Source of the DNA: Rikenellaceae bacterium
GTDB taxonomy: Bacteria; Bacteroidota; Bacteroidia; Bacteroidales; Rikenellaceae
Assembly (NCBI GenBank): GCA_015060045.1
Contig: SUZH01000008.1
Location: 36,092-100,091 of the forward strand
DNA length: 64,000 bases
Direction of reading: 5' to 3'
The position numbers and the translations under genes were made by a program. Positions 7,505 to 17,833 of the stretch are shown one piece after another. Position 1 is the first letter of the stretch. Every line of letters starts with the position of its first letter. The notes under the pieces are model-generated. The model searched no databases. It saw only the letters and a program-made list of their open reading frames with translations, and was not told the origin of the DNA.

Positions 7505-9889
7505 ATGAATCGTTGGGTTAGAAACAGCGTTGCGTTGGTCGTGTTGCTCTTGCTGGGCACGGCCTGCTCGGTGACGCGTTATATTCCCGAGGGTGAATAC
7601 CTGCTGGATAAGGTGCGTATCGAGACCGACCGAGAGGTGCCGCGTCGTGAGCGCATCCCGAAAGAGGAGTTTTCGAAGTTTATTCGTCAGACGCCCAATC
7701 GCCGCATCTTGGGAGTGAATGCCTATGTCTGGCTCTACGAACAGGCCGACTCGGCCAAGCACAACGGGTGGAACAACTGGAAGCGCCGCATGGGCGAGGA
7801 GCCGGTATTGCTCGACGCCAATTACACCCGTCGCAGCGCACAAAATCTGAAGGTCTACATGGACTCGAAGGGTTTCTTCCGCTCCGAGTCTGCGTTTGAG
7901 GTGGATACCGTATCGAAGCCCAAACGGGCTACGGTGACCTACCGGGTGCGTCAATACGAACCCTATCGCATCCGCACGATCGACTACGAATTCCGCGATC
8001 GCCAGCTCGAGCCGATCATCCTGGCTGATACGATTCATACGTTGCTCAAATCGGGCGATCGATTCGATATTACGGTGTTGGATGCCGAGCGTGAGCGTTT
8101 GGCGATCTATCTCAAAGAACTTGGTTATTATAACTTTACGGTAGGTAACGTAGAGTATGTGGCCGATACGTTGCGCTCGGATCGTACGGTCGATTTGAAG
8201 ATTGTAATCAAGCAGCATCTGGTCGGCTACAATGAGCGTGGTGAGGCGCTTCGGGAGGATAATTTGGCCTATCAGTTGGGTCAGATCCACCTCTTACCTG
8301 ACTACGATCCCGCCACGATGGCCAATACAGAGGCTGATCCGACAGCACCCAATACGCTCGACACGGCCTCCTACCGAGGACTGAAAATTGTCTATGATAA
8401 GCGGTCGCCGTTGCGCCGTTCTGTATTGCGTCAGGCCGTTTCGCTCAACGAGGGGGCACGTTATGCCACCTCCGAGGTGGAGCGAACCTATTCGGACCTG
8501 ATGGCGTTGGGCTACTTCCGTAGTGCGAAGATCTCGTTCCGCGAGCTGCCTGAACGTGTGGAGCGGGTCGATACGATTCGTGTCTATGACTTCGAGGGAG
8601 AGCAAACCACCCTGCATCGTACGCAGGAGGGTGTGTTGGCCTGCGATATTTTGTGTTCGCCCACGCTGAGGCAGAGTGCTACCGTGGAGGTGGAGGGCTC
8701 TACGACCTCGAGCTTCTACGGACTGAAGGCCACGGTCGGTTATCAGAACCGCAATATCTTCCGAGGTGCGGAGGCGCTCGATATCTCCTTTACGGGTGGT
8801 TATGAGTTTATGAAGGCAAAAGATGCTGCGATGCGTCGTGCTACCGAGGTGGGTGTGACGGCCGGCCTCACCTTCCCTCGCTTCCTCCTCCCCGGCGATG
8901 GCTACTATCGTTCGATCGTACAGCCCAAAACCAAGCTCGAAGCCTCGATCAATTTTCAGGATCGACCCTATTATCGCCGTACCCTCTCCTCGATCGGATT
9001 GGGCTACCAGTGGAGTAATCGTCATTACTCGAATTTTACGTTGCGCCCGATTGATATCAATGTGGTCGATGTGGCACGTCTGGATTCGACCTTCTTGGCA
9101 TCGACGCAGAATAAGTATCTGATTAATAGTTATAAAACGCAACTTATTGCAGGCCTTTCGTTCAGCTACGCCTACAACAACCAGCGTAAGAATCTGGGCG
9201 GTAATGCAACGGTTTTGCGCTTTAATTTCGAGAGCTCGGGCAACCTGATCGACCTCATGGAGCACGCCTTTGCCAAACGCCCTAAAGCACGTGATTACTA
9301 CACCCTCTTCGGTATCCGTTATTCGCAGTACGTGCGTGCCGATTTGAGTGTAAGTCGCAAGATTATGCTGGGCGAAAAGACCGCGCTGGCGGGACGTCTG
9401 TATGGCGGCTTTGCCAAGGCTTACGGAAACTCCGATGCCGTGCCGTTTGATCGCCTCTTCTATGCCGGTGGCTCGAACAGCATGCGCGGCTGGGCGGCTC
9501 GTACACTCGGTCCGGGTTCGGTGCCCGACCCCGATTCGGCCTATCCGACCCAGCTCGGTGACATGAAACTCGAGGCCAACCTGGAGTTCCGCTTCCCGAT
9601 TTGGGGTATTGTGCACGGTGCCACCTTCTTTGACCTGGGAAATATCTGGTATATGAAGTCCAATCCGGCCGAGTATGCCGAGGAGGCGGTCTTCCACTTC
9701 GATGATTTCTACAAGCAGCTCGGTTTTAATACCGGTTTGGGTATCCGTCTCGATATCAAATTTGCCGTGCTACGTCTCGACTGGGGTATTCAGCTCCATA
9801 ACCCCAACCGTCCTGCCGGTGAGCGATGGATTCACAACCTGCGATGGGCCAATACGGCGCTTAATTTTGGCGTGGGTTACCCCTTCTAA
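7505..9889 (+). CDS. tamL: TamL-like outer membrane lipoprotein (BamA/Omp85 superfamily)
   Basis: The 794-residue protein starts with a lipoprotein signal (LLLLGTACS, lipidated Cys about residue 21), then has POTRA-like repeats (SKFIRQTPNRRILG; PYRIRTIDYEF) and a C-terminal 16-strand Omp85 barrel with the typical motif YAGGSNSMRGWAARTLGPG and a terminal aromatic residue (VGYPF). The lipidated BamA relative of Bacteroidota is called TamL and normally works with TamB in outer membrane protein assembly; no tamB is next to it here. It converges on lptD, with a hairpin between them. Confidence 0.82.
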   Translation: MNRWVRNSVALVVLLLLGTACSVTRYIPEGEYLLDKVRIETDREVPRRERIPKEEFSKFIRQTPNRRILGVNAYVWLYEQADSAKHNGWNNWKRRMGEEPVLLDANYTRRSAQNLKVYMDSKGFFRSESAFEVDTVSKPKRATVTYRVRQYEPYRIRTIDYEFRDRQLEPIILADTIHTLLKSGDRFDITVLDAERERLAIYLKELGYYNFTVGNVEYVADTLRSDRTVDLKIVIKQHLVGYNERGEALREDNLAYQLGQIHLLPDYDPATMANTEADPTAPNTLDTASYRGLKIVYDKRSPLRRSVLRQAVSLNEGARYATSEVERTYSDLMALGYFRSAKISFRELPERVERVDTIRVYDFEGEQTTLHRTQEGVLACDILCSPTLRQSATVEVEGSTTSSFYGLKATVGYQNRNIFRGAEALDISFTGGYEFMKAKDAAMRRATEVGVTAGLTFPRFLLPGDGYYRSIVQPKTKLEASINFQDRPYYRRTLSSIGLGYQWSNRHYSNFTLRPIDINVVDVARLDSTFLASTQNKYLINSYKTQLIAGLSFSYAYNNQRKNLGGNATVLRFNFESSGNLIDLMEHAFAKRPKARDYYTLFGIRYSQYVRADLSVSRKIMLGEKTALAGRLYGGFAKAYGNSDAVPFDRLFYAGGSNSMRGWAARTLGPGSVPDPDSAYPTQLGDMKLEANLEFRFPIWGIVHGATFFDLGNIWYMKSNPAEYAEEAVFHFDDFYKQLGFNTGLGIRLDIKFAVLRLDWGIQLHNPNRPAGERWIHNLRWANTALNFGVGYPF

Positions 9890-9927
9890 CATCACAAAAA
9901 CGGTTGTGGAGCTTTTGATAAATGATA

Positions 9928-9965
9928 GAGGGAGATTAAAGAACATGCTTTAATCTCCCTCATAT
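9928..9965. terminator. Shared hairpin between convergent tamL and lptD
   Basis: A perfect 14-bp stem (GAGGGAGATTAAAG / CTTTAATCTCCCTC, loop AACAT G) lies between the two 3' ends. Poly-T tracts are weak on both sides, so it may act as a bidirectional terminator or as 3'-end protection. Confidence 0.6.
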
Positions 9966-9984
9966 TATTTCCGCCTCCCCCCCC

Positions 9985-12786
9985 TTAATACAGGTTGTCG
10001 TACATCGACTGCGACTTGTCGTACTTCAGGTCCTGCAACGAGGAGGCCTTTACACCGATATTAAAACTCCAACTGCGGTGGAAGCCAAACGGAATCCATG
10101 AGAAGGACATCTGCCAACAGTGCAGGTCGCGCGTGATGGAGATCGACGATGTGGTCAGTTTGTTGGCCTTGATATCGTAACCTCCCTGGAACGTGAGACC
10201 CATCTTGGGGGTAATGTTGACCGAACCATTGAATCCAATGGTCTGCGTGATGTTCTTGCGGTAGCCCGTTGTGCCGTTATTGACGTACGAAATCGAGTAG
10301 TTGACTGCGTAGTTGAAACCAAAATTCCACGGCAACGAGAAGTCGTAATAACTCTGCGCCATGTATTGACGGCGTAGTACGGGGTCCATGTGGCCATAGG
10401 GGTCGTGGAAGGGATTCTGGTACTCGGGCGGCAGGGTCGTGATGTCGTTCATACTTTGCTGCGTGCGATCCTGGCTCGACTTAAAGGTATAACCGAACGA
10501 CCAGCCGAGCGACGTAAGACGTCCCGGGAAGAAGAGTTTGTCGATTCGACGACCCTCGGGCGTGACGCGATAGGGGTCGAGCGTGGTCGAGAAGTTGATA
10601 CCGAAGTTCTTGAAGATCGTCGTACGGAACGAAACAGGGATGGTCGACAGACGCATCGAGTCGGCGAGGAAGTTGTACGACGCGCTGAGGCGGAATTCGT
10701 CGATGAGCTTGATCTTCTTCACACCCGACGTGTCACGCTTCGAAAGAACCTTCATCTCCAGGTTCTGCGACAACGAGGCGTTCATCGACATCGAGCGACC
10801 CGACGAGGGTACACCGTAGGCGTTGATCGCGTAGGGCGAATAGGTGGTAAAGCGACCCGTTGAGTCGGTCTGACGTACGCGGTAGTAGCCGTACTTCGGA
10901 TCCGAGAAGTCGGGGGCATACGAGAAGCCGATCGAGGGCGAGATGGTGTGACGAATCGCCTGAATCTTGCGGTCGCGCTTCTTCTTCGTGAAGTCGAACA
11001 TACCGTAGATGGTCGTCGAGGCCGAAGCCGAGAGCGAGTAGTTGTAGAGACGATAGAAGCCATACTCGGGCGGCAGCGTGTCGGTCTGATTCGTGATGGG
11101 GTTCCACTCGTACTCCTGGCGCTTGAAATACCACTTCTCGTTGTAGTTGAACGAAGGCGAGAAGTTGATGTAATTCAGGATGTTGAATGATGCCGATACG
11201 GGGATCGAGTGCTCCACGCCGTTTTTCATGTTGTCGAACGTCTCGCGCGAGAGAATCTTGTCCTCGGTCGTCGTGACGGAGTTGGTCAACTTACCCGTAT
11301 ACTGCATCGAGATCTTCTCATACCAACGATCCTTGCCCACCTTCTCCTTGCGCTTGAAGGGGTAGATGCGCGACATGTTGAATACGACGGTCGGCAGCGT
11401 TACCGAGATGGTCTGGTTCTGCGAGTTCTGCGAGATAGCCATGTTGGCCGAGAGCGAGAAGGGCGTTCCGGCCCAATTCTTCGAGTAGGAGATCGACGAG
11501 TTGGTCTGCGTGGCCAAAATGTCGTTCAGATTCGTAGCCGAGTATTTGTTGTAACCGCTCGTGGCAAAGTTTACCGAGGCCGAGAAGGTCGATCCCGGAT
11601 TGGCCTTGGGATCCTGTTGGTGTGACCACTGGATGCGGAAGTTCTTCTGCTTGATGTAGTCGGGCTCACCCTTCTCACCGGTCTTGATACTCGAATACTG
11701 CATGTTGAAACTACCGCTGTACTTATAGCGCTTGATGTAGCGCGAAGCGGCCGAGGCCTCCCACGATCCGAGCGTGTAGAAACCACCGCGAATGGCTAAA
11801 TCGGCGTGCTCGCCGAGGGTGAAATAGTAACCCAGGTCGCGCAGGAAGAAACCTTTCGAGTACTCCTCACCAAAGGTAGGCATCAGAAGGCCCGATTTCG
11901 GGCCCGAACTGATCGGGAAGAAGCCCTCGGGGATACCGAGGAAGTAGATCGGCACATCCTCCATCACCAGGTAGGCCGGGCCGGTGATTACCTTCTTGCC
12001 CGGCAACACCTTCGCCTTGGTCATCGCCAAGTAGAAGTGGGGATGATCCGTATGGTCGCAGGTGGTGTATTTACCGTTCTCGATGTTGATCGTGTTGTCG
12101 GCCATCTTCTTCACCGAACCGCCGACCAGCCAGCCGTCGCCCTGCTGCGTCGCTACACCCTTAATCTTCGCCTTGCCCGAGTCGAGGTGGTAGGTGATCG
12201 TATCCATCGAGTAGCTGGTGCCGCCCTCGCTGTATTCAGGCTTTGTCGAGGTCCACTTGCCATCCACCGAGTCGGGCTTTCCGTAGGCATAGACGAGCTT
12301 CGACTGCAGGTTGATCTCCATGTAGTCGGCCTTTAGGTTGCTCTCCTGGTAGGTGACATCACCCTGGTTGTAGATGTAAACCAACTTGTTGCGGACGTCA
12401 TAAACCAGCGAGTCAGTGTTCTGACCCGTGATCATGTCGTCGATGAATTTACCGGCAGGGCGGTACTTCGTGGCGGTGTCGGGGGCGATGGAATCCACGG
12501 CGAGGGTATCCACCGCAGTGGAATCGGCGGGCGTCTGCTGTGTGGCAGAATCGGCCAACGCACGGGCAGCCGCACGCTGACGACGCGCCTCACGGCGGTT
12601 GATGCGTCGTGTAGTCTCGTCGGGCTCCTCTTCGTTTTGGTCGGCCGCTGCAGCAAGGGCCATGCGTACACTATCCTCGGCGCGCACCTCCTCCAACAAG
12701 CGGGGCGTACTGAATCCGAAGACGAGTTGCGCGGCTACGAGCAACGAGACCAACGAAAAGAGATATTTTGTGGTTCTTTTCTCCAA
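9985..12786 (-). CDS. lptD: LPS-assembly protein LptD homolog
   Basis: The 933-residue protein carries a signal peptide or N-terminal anchor, an Ala/Asp-rich linker, then an OstA/LptA-like beta-jelly-roll domain (DSLVYDVRNKLVYIYNQGDV; LKADYMEINLQSKLVYAYG) and a large C-terminal barrel rich in alternating aromatic strands. This is the Bacteroidota form of LptD, the outer membrane translocon that places lipopolysaccharide on the cell surface. VMEDVPIYFLGIPEGFFP and PKSGLLMPTFGEEYSKGFF are typical of the domain joint. It is divergent from the amidase gene, with 152 bp between the starts. Confidence 0.88.
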   Translation of the reverse strand: MEKRTTKYLFSLVSLLVAAQLVFGFSTPRLLEEVRAEDSVRMALAAAADQNEEEPDETTRRINRREARRQRAAARALADSATQQTPADSTAVDTLAVDSIAPDTATKYRPAGKFIDDMITGQNTDSLVYDVRNKLVYIYNQGDVTYQESNLKADYMEINLQSKLVYAYGKPDSVDGKWTSTKPEYSEGGTSYSMDTITYHLDSGKAKIKGVATQQGDGWLVGGSVKKMADNTINIENGKYTTCDHTDHPHFYLAMTKAKVLPGKKVITGPAYLVMEDVPIYFLGIPEGFFPISSGPKSGLLMPTFGEEYSKGFFLRDLGYYFTLGEHADLAIRGGFYTLGSWEASAASRYIKRYKYSGSFNMQYSSIKTGEKGEPDYIKQKNFRIQWSHQQDPKANPGSTFSASVNFATSGYNKYSATNLNDILATQTNSSISYSKNWAGTPFSLSANMAISQNSQNQTISVTLPTVVFNMSRIYPFKRKEKVGKDRWYEKISMQYTGKLTNSVTTTEDKILSRETFDNMKNGVEHSIPVSASFNILNYINFSPSFNYNEKWYFKRQEYEWNPITNQTDTLPPEYGFYRLYNYSLSASASTTIYGMFDFTKKKRDRKIQAIRHTISPSIGFSYAPDFSDPKYGYYRVRQTDSTGRFTTYSPYAINAYGVPSSGRSMSMNASLSQNLEMKVLSKRDTSGVKKIKLIDEFRLSASYNFLADSMRLSTIPVSFRTTIFKNFGINFSTTLDPYRVTPEGRRIDKLFFPGRLTSLGWSFGYTFKSSQDRTQQSMNDITTLPPEYQNPFHDPYGHMDPVLRRQYMAQSYYDFSLPWNFGFNYAVNYSISYVNNGTTGYRKNITQTIGFNGSVNITPKMGLTFQGGYDIKANKLTTSSISITRDLHCWQMSFSWIPFGFHRSWSFNIGVKASSLQDLKYDKSQSMYDNLY

Positions 12787-12814
12787 AATCTTCTGTAATG
12801 TCCGAAATTTTCGT

Positions 12815-12822
12815 TACTTTTG
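12815..12822 (+). promoter_or_regulatory. Possible -7 box for the amidase operon
   Basis: TACTTTTG matches TAnnTTTG and would give a leader of about 115 nt. No clear -33 TTG at 19-21 bp. The box lies in the lptD-amidase divergent region. Confidence 0.35.
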
Positions 12823-12938
12823 CCGACAAAGTCGGCAAACCGATCCGAAAGGGCCTTCCGGAGGCTTTTCGGCACGGTGATTCAACCGACAAAGATAGAA
12901 AAAAAATACGAGATAGCCATATAAACTACCCCTTAAAA

Positions 12939-14291
12939 ATGCGCGCGCGAAACATTCTGACTTTTTTTGTGCTCTTCCTGACGCTCTGCTATAGTGCCCA
13001 TGCCGAACAGCAGAACCGCCACGGCGTTCGTGTGGTGGTGCTCGATGCCGGCCATGGCGGCAATGATCCGGGAGCGGTCTACGGCGGCGTAAAGGAGAAG
13101 GATCTGACACTCAAAGTGGTACTTCGCTTGGGTAAAAAGATCGAGGAGGGAATGCCGGGTGTGAAGGTGGTCTATACGCGCAAGACGGACAAAGCGTTGG
13201 CACCGACCAAGATCGAAGATCTGCAGAAACGAGCCGACATTGCTAACCAGGCGGAGGGTGATCTCTTTATCTCGGTGCATGTCAATGCGGCCAAATCGAC
13301 CTCGGCCAAAGGTGTCGAGACCCTCATTATGGGTGAAACGCCCAAGGAGCAGCGCTACAATACCAATGCCCTCTTCGAGTCGAACCGCGACGACCTGCTC
13401 GATATGTCGAACGAACGTGAGGCAGCAATCATTCGTGCTTATATCCAGAATCTGCAATTCACCTATGGCGAGTTTAGCCAGACCATGGCGCGTTGTATTC
13501 AGCAGAATTACATGAAGGCGGGTCGCCATTCGCGTGGCGTGAAGCCGCAACCGTTGCGCGTGCTCTATTCGACCAACATGCCGGGCGTACTGACCGAGAT
13601 TGGTTTCTTGTCGAACAAGGAGGAGGCCGCCTTTTTGAAGTCGGATAAGGGTATTTCGACGATCGTCAACGCCCTCTATCAGGCCCTGCAGGAGTACTCG
13701 AACTATTTGTTGCGTACCCGTGGCGCGGAAGAGCCGATGCTGAAGGAGCAGCCTGCGGTCAAGGAGGAGCCGAAACCTGCTCCCCAGCCAAAGCCCGAGA
13801 CGCCGAAGGCGACGACTCCTACGCCGAAACCGACGGCGGATAAGAAATTATACGATGCTCGCCTGTATGAGGATAGCACCGCTACCAAGCCCTCAAAGCC
13901 GATCGCTGAGCAGCCGAAGAGCGAGCAGCCCAAGCCGAAAGCAGAGTCCTCGAGGCCCGTTGCAGATACGGCCAAGAAACAGGTTGCCAAGCCGACGAGC
14001 AAACCGAAGGAGTCGGTAGCGCAACAGCCTGCGGCAAAGCCCAAGCGCTACTATACGGTGCAGGTGCTCGCCTCGAAACGGTCGCTCCCCCTCTCCTCGC
14101 AGGAGTTTAAGAGCTACCGTAATCGCGTGCATCAATACCAGAGTGAGGGAACCTATCGTTATAAGTACGGCGTAGGTGAGTATGCATCGCGTACCGAAGC
14201 CTTGAAGGCGGCCGAAGCGGTCCGCAGAACCTTCCCGCAGGCCTTTGTGGTGGCTGTTGAGGCGGGGCATGCTGTCGTTCCCAAGCAGTAA
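12939..14291 (+). CDS. N-acetylmuramoyl-L-alanine amidase with C-terminal SPOR-like domain
   Basis: The track ORF begins at 12768, but the ATG at 12939 gives a good signal peptide (MRARNILTFFVLFLTLCYSAHA), so that start is chosen (450 residues). The Amidase_3 domain shows the zinc ligands in VLDAGHGGNDPGAVYGG, KEKDL and SVHVN, and the catalytic Glu in LTEIGFLSNKEE. A long Pro/Lys/Ala linker follows, and the last 75 residues (RYYTVQVLASKR...) look like a SPOR domain, which binds denuded glycan at the division site. It probably cleaves septal peptidoglycan. The gene precedes the MCE protein gene by 27 bp. Confidence 0.9.
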   Translation: MRARNILTFFVLFLTLCYSAHAEQQNRHGVRVVVLDAGHGGNDPGAVYGGVKEKDLTLKVVLRLGKKIEEGMPGVKVVYTRKTDKALAPTKIEDLQKRADIANQAEGDLFISVHVNAAKSTSAKGVETLIMGETPKEQRYNTNALFESNRDDLLDMSNEREAAIIRAYIQNLQFTYGEFSQTMARCIQQNYMKAGRHSRGVKPQPLRVLYSTNMPGVLTEIGFLSNKEEAAFLKSDKGISTIVNALYQALQEYSNYLLRTRGAEEPMLKEQPAVKEEPKPAPQPKPETPKATTPTPKPTADKKLYDARLYEDSTATKPSKPIAEQPKSEQPKPKAESSRPVADTAKKQVAKPTSKPKESVAQQPAAKPKRYYTVQVLASKRSLPLSSQEFKSYRNRVHQYQSEGTYRYKYGVGEYASRTEALKAAEAVRRTFPQAFVVAVEAGHAVVPKQ

Positions 14292-14318
14292 AATGAAAAG
14301 TAAACAAGCGATAAAAGG

Positions 14319-15329
14319 ATGAAAAGAGAAGTTAAAATCGGAATTTTTGGTGTAGCCATGATCTTATTGGCCTGGGGTGGTATCCGCTTTTTGAGCGGCC
14401 TTGATCTCTTGGCGCGCAATATCGAATATGTAGCCGTTTACGATCAGGTGAGCGGTGTGCAGGAGGCCTCGGCCGTGATGATCAAGGGCGTGAAGGTCGG
14501 TACGGTATCGGCCATTGAGTTGAATCCTGCGCAGACGAATCAGGTAAAACTGCACCTCTTGATCAAACGCGCCTATCAAATTCCGACCGATTCGGAGGCT
14601 CGCCTCTTCAGTGACGGATTGATGGGTGGCAAGGCGGTCGAGATTATCATGGGCCAGGCTACCACCTACCTTGAGGCGGGTGATACAATCCCTTCGAGCC
14701 AGGGGCAGGATCTGATGGCCATGGCCGGCTCGGAGTTGGAGTTTTTTAAACAGAAATTCACGGTGATTGCCGATGAGTTGACCCGCACGCTGACCAACCT
14801 GAATGGCATTCTGGAGGCCAACGCCTCGCACATGAACCATACGATGGCCCACCTGGATCAGCTTTCGGGTGATGTGGCCGATCTGCTGGGCGATGAAAAG
14901 GCACAGCTGGCCGAGGCCCTGGAGGGTATTGCCGCCTTCTCGACCATGCTGGGTAACAGCGCCCCGAAGGTAGATAGCCTGCTGGGCGGTGTGAATAACC
15001 TGATCACGACGCTCGACGAAGAGCAGTTTGCTGCGAAGGTGAGTGAGACGGTGGAGCATCTTTCGACCGTGTTGGCTCACCTGGAGCAGGGTGAGGGTAC
15101 GCTGGGGCAGCTCTTGAACGACAAGCAGATGTACGCCAACCTGACGGCGGCAAGTGCCAATCTCTCCGCGCTGTTGGAGGATTTGAAGGCCAATCCGGCT
15201 CGTTATGTGCACCTTTCGGTCTTTGGTAAGGATGTCGAGAAGGCGAAGGAGAAGGCCGAGAAGCGTGCCGAGAAACGTGTTAAAAAGGAGGCCAAGAAGG
15301 CCGCCAAAGCAGCTAAAAAAGCGGAGTAA
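14319..15329 (+). CDS. MlaD/MCE-domain lipid transport protein
   Basis: An N-terminal signal anchor (VKIGIFGVAMILLAWGGIRFL) is followed by one MCE domain at about residues 38-115 (YDQVSGVQEASAVMIKGVKVG; LFSDGLMGGKAVEIIMG). Next comes a long helical, coiled-coil region, and the protein ends in an Ala/Lys/Glu-rich tail (residues 305-336). MCE proteins bind phospholipids between the inner and outer membranes as part of an ABC system; the ATPase and permease partners are not in this window. It sits 2 bp before mutS2, so transcription is likely shared. Confidence 0.87.
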   Translation: MKREVKIGIFGVAMILLAWGGIRFLSGLDLLARNIEYVAVYDQVSGVQEASAVMIKGVKVGTVSAIELNPAQTNQVKLHLLIKRAYQIPTDSEARLFSDGLMGGKAVEIIMGQATTYLEAGDTIPSSQGQDLMAMAGSELEFFKQKFTVIADELTRTLTNLNGILEANASHMNHTMAHLDQLSGDVADLLGDEKAQLAEALEGIAAFSTMLGNSAPKVDSLLGGVNNLITTLDEEQFAAKVSETVEHLSTVLAHLEQGEGTLGQLLNDKQMYANLTAASANLSALLEDLKANPARYVHLSVFGKDVEKAKEKAEKRAEKRVKKEAKKAAKAAKKAE

Positions 15330-15331
15330 CG

Positions 15332-17821
15332 ATGATCTATCCCTCGTCCTTCGAACAGAAGATCGGTTTCGACCGTCTGCGTGAGCAGGTGGCCGCTCTC
15401 ACCACGATGCCCTCGGCGCGCCGACGCATCGAGGAGGAGGCCTTTTCGACCGTGGCGAAGGAGATTGAGCGCCGGTTGACGCTGGCCGACGAGATGCGCC
15501 AACTCCTGATGATGGAGTACGACTTCCCGGGTGGGGAGTATCCCGATCTGATGGAGGTGGTCGGCAAATTGAAGGTGGAGGGTACGTTCCTCGATGTGGA
15601 GGAGGTGGTGATGCTCGGTGCGGCCCTGCGTACGGTGGGTGAGGTAGTACGTTTTATCCGCAACCGCGAGACCCAATACAAGGCGCTGTTCGCCCTGACG
15701 CGGGGTGTGGAGTGCTTCCCGCATCTGTTGGCACAGATCGACCGCGTGGTCGATACCGATGCCACGGTGCGTGATACGGCCTCCGAGGAGTTGTATGCGA
15801 TTCGTCGCTCGATCCGTGAACGTGAAGGACAGGCGGCCAAACGGCTGCAACAGGTGCTGCAAGCCGCCAAGCGGGCCGGTATCGTAGAGGCAGACGCGCA
15901 ACTTTCGGTGCGTGACGGTAAGAGTGTGATCCCCGTCTCGGCGGCCAATAAACGCAAGCTGGCAGGCTTTATCCATGATGAGTCGGCTACGGGTAGAACC
16001 TTCTACGTCGAGCCGGTGGAGGTGGTGGAGCTGAACAACGAGCTGCGCGAATTGGAGTATGCCGAACGCCGTGAGATTGTGCGTATTTTGACGGAATTGA
16101 CCGATGCGTTGCGTCCCGAGGCGGCCTTGATCGAAGATTCGGGTCGCTACCTGACCGAGATCGATGTGCTGCGAGCCAAGGCGCGCTGGGCCATCGAAAA
16201 CCGCTGTACGCGTCCAATCTTGTCGCTCGACGACCGCTTGGTGTTGCGCGAGGCGCGCCACCCGATTTTGGAGCAGAGTTTACGATCACAGGGACGTGAA
16301 ATTGTCCCTTTGTCGTTGGAGTTGGATCGTACGAAGCACCTGCTGGTGATCTCGGGACCCAATGCAGGCGGTAAGTCGGTCTGCCTGAAGACGACCGGCA
16401 TCGTGCAATATATGTGTCAGTGCGGTTTTCTGGTCCCCGTGGCCGAGAACTCGGAGCTGCCCGTTTTTCGCTCGCTGATGATCGACATCGGCGATGAACA
16501 GTCGATGGATAACGACCTGTCGACCTACTCGTCCCACCTGCACAACATGAAACAGATGGTGGCTGCCGCTTCGCCCGAGACGCTGGTGTTGATCGACGAG
16601 TTCGGTTCGGGTACCGAGCCGGTGATCGGCGGCGCAATTGCAGAGGCAATTCTGGAGCGTCTGCTTGAGAAGGGTTGCTACGGCGTGATCACGACCCACT
16701 ACGCCAATATTAAATATTACGCCTCGCAGAGCGAGGGCATCTCGAATGGCGCCATGGCCTTCGATGTACAGCATATTCGTCCCTTGTTCCGGCTCGAGCA
16801 GGGCAAGCCGGGCAGCTCGTTTGCCGTGGAGATCGCCCGCAAGATCGGCCTCCCCGAGGAGTTGATTCGTCGCGCCAGCGAGAAGGCCGGCTCGGACCAT
16901 ATCAACCTCGAAAAACAGCTGCGCGAAATTGCCCGCGATAAGCACTATTGGTCGCAGAAGCGTGACCGCATCCGCCAGACCGACCGCAAGGTGGAGGAGT
17001 TGGAGCAGAACTACTCGGAGCAGTTGCAGAAGATTCGCCAGGAGCGTCAGGAGATCCTACGCCAGGCGAAAGAGGAGGCGCGTGAGCTGATTGCCGGTGC
17101 CAATCGCCAGATTGAGAATACGATCCGCACGATCCGCGAGGCACAGGCCGAGAAGGAACTGACACGCCTGGCCCGTAAGGAACTGGACGACTATCGTGCC
17201 GAGGTCGAGAAGGCTGAAAAAGCGGCCCGCGAGGAGGAGGTGCAGCGCGAAATCGAGCGCATCGAGCATCGCCGTCAGCGTCGCGAGGAGCGTAAATCGA
17301 AAGCGGGTAAGACGCCTGCAACGGAGGCTGCACAACCTGCAGCGAAGCCCCGCGAGGTGGAGGTCGGCTCGAAGGTGAAGATGGTCGGCCAGGCCGTGGT
17401 GGGTGTCGTGCAGGCCGTGCAGGGCAAACGTGCCCAGGTGGCCTTCGGGCAGATGCTGACGACGGTCAATAAGTCGCTGCTGACCGTCGTATCGAACAAC
17501 GAATATCGTGAAGCAACGCGCCCCGTAACGGCTCGTACGGTCTATTCGTCCGAGATTTCGGAGCGCAAACTCAATTTCCGCGACCATATCGACGTGCGCG
17601 GCATGCGTGCCGCCGAGGCGTTGGATGAGGTGCGCGACTTTATCGACGATGCCGTGATGGTCGGCATCGGCTCGGTGACGATTCTCCACGGCAAGGGTAC
17701 GGGTGCCCTCAAGGAGGAGATTCGTCGCTACCTGCGATCGGTTCGAGAGGTGGCCTCGGCTACCGATGAACACGCCGATCGCGGAGGTGCAGGTATTACC
17801 ATCGTAACATTCCACCCCTAA
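15332..17821 (+). CDS. mutS2: MutS2 endonuclease / ribosome-rescue ATPase
   Basis: The 829-residue protein has the MutS2 layout: core and clamp, ATPase with Walker A SGPNAGGKSVCLK and Walker B VLIDEFGSG, a long coiled coil (residues 510-660), a KOW-like stretch (VEVGSKVKMVGQAVVGVV) and a C-terminal Smr nuclease domain (HIDVRGMRAAEALDE; ILHGKGTGALKEEIRRY). It lacks the mismatch-recognition domain of MutS. Known roles of the family are suppression of recombination and splitting of collided ribosomes. The stop is 12 bp before murF-alr. Confidence 0.94.
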   Translation: MIYPSSFEQKIGFDRLREQVAALTTMPSARRRIEEEAFSTVAKEIERRLTLADEMRQLLMMEYDFPGGEYPDLMEVVGKLKVEGTFLDVEEVVMLGAALRTVGEVVRFIRNRETQYKALFALTRGVECFPHLLAQIDRVVDTDATVRDTASEELYAIRRSIREREGQAAKRLQQVLQAAKRAGIVEADAQLSVRDGKSVIPVSAANKRKLAGFIHDESATGRTFYVEPVEVVELNNELRELEYAERREIVRILTELTDALRPEAALIEDSGRYLTEIDVLRAKARWAIENRCTRPILSLDDRLVLREARHPILEQSLRSQGREIVPLSLELDRTKHLLVISGPNAGGKSVCLKTTGIVQYMCQCGFLVPVAENSELPVFRSLMIDIGDEQSMDNDLSTYSSHLHNMKQMVAAASPETLVLIDEFGSGTEPVIGGAIAEAILERLLEKGCYGVITTHYANIKYYASQSEGISNGAMAFDVQHIRPLFRLEQGKPGSSFAVEIARKIGLPEELIRRASEKAGSDHINLEKQLREIARDKHYWSQKRDRIRQTDRKVEELEQNYSEQLQKIRQERQEILRQAKEEARELIAGANRQIENTIRTIREAQAEKELTRLARKELDDYRAEVEKAEKAAREEEVQREIERIEHRRQRREERKSKAGKTPATEAAQPAAKPREVEVGSKVKMVGQAVVGVVQAVQGKRAQVAFGQMLTTVNKSLLTVVSNNEYREATRPVTARTVYSSEISERKLNFRDHIDVRGMRAAEALDEVRDFIDDAVMVGIGSVTILHGKGTGALKEEIRRYLRSVREVASATDEHADRGGAGITIVTFHP

Positions 17822-17833
17822 AAGGCAGAGAAG

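Noticed and set aside
8294-9697. 467-codon minus-strand ORF
   Set aside because: Antisense of tamL with the same low-information composition.
12768-12938. Longer N-terminus of the amidase (track start)
   Set aside because: It would overlap the lptD start and hide a clear signal peptide that begins at 12939.
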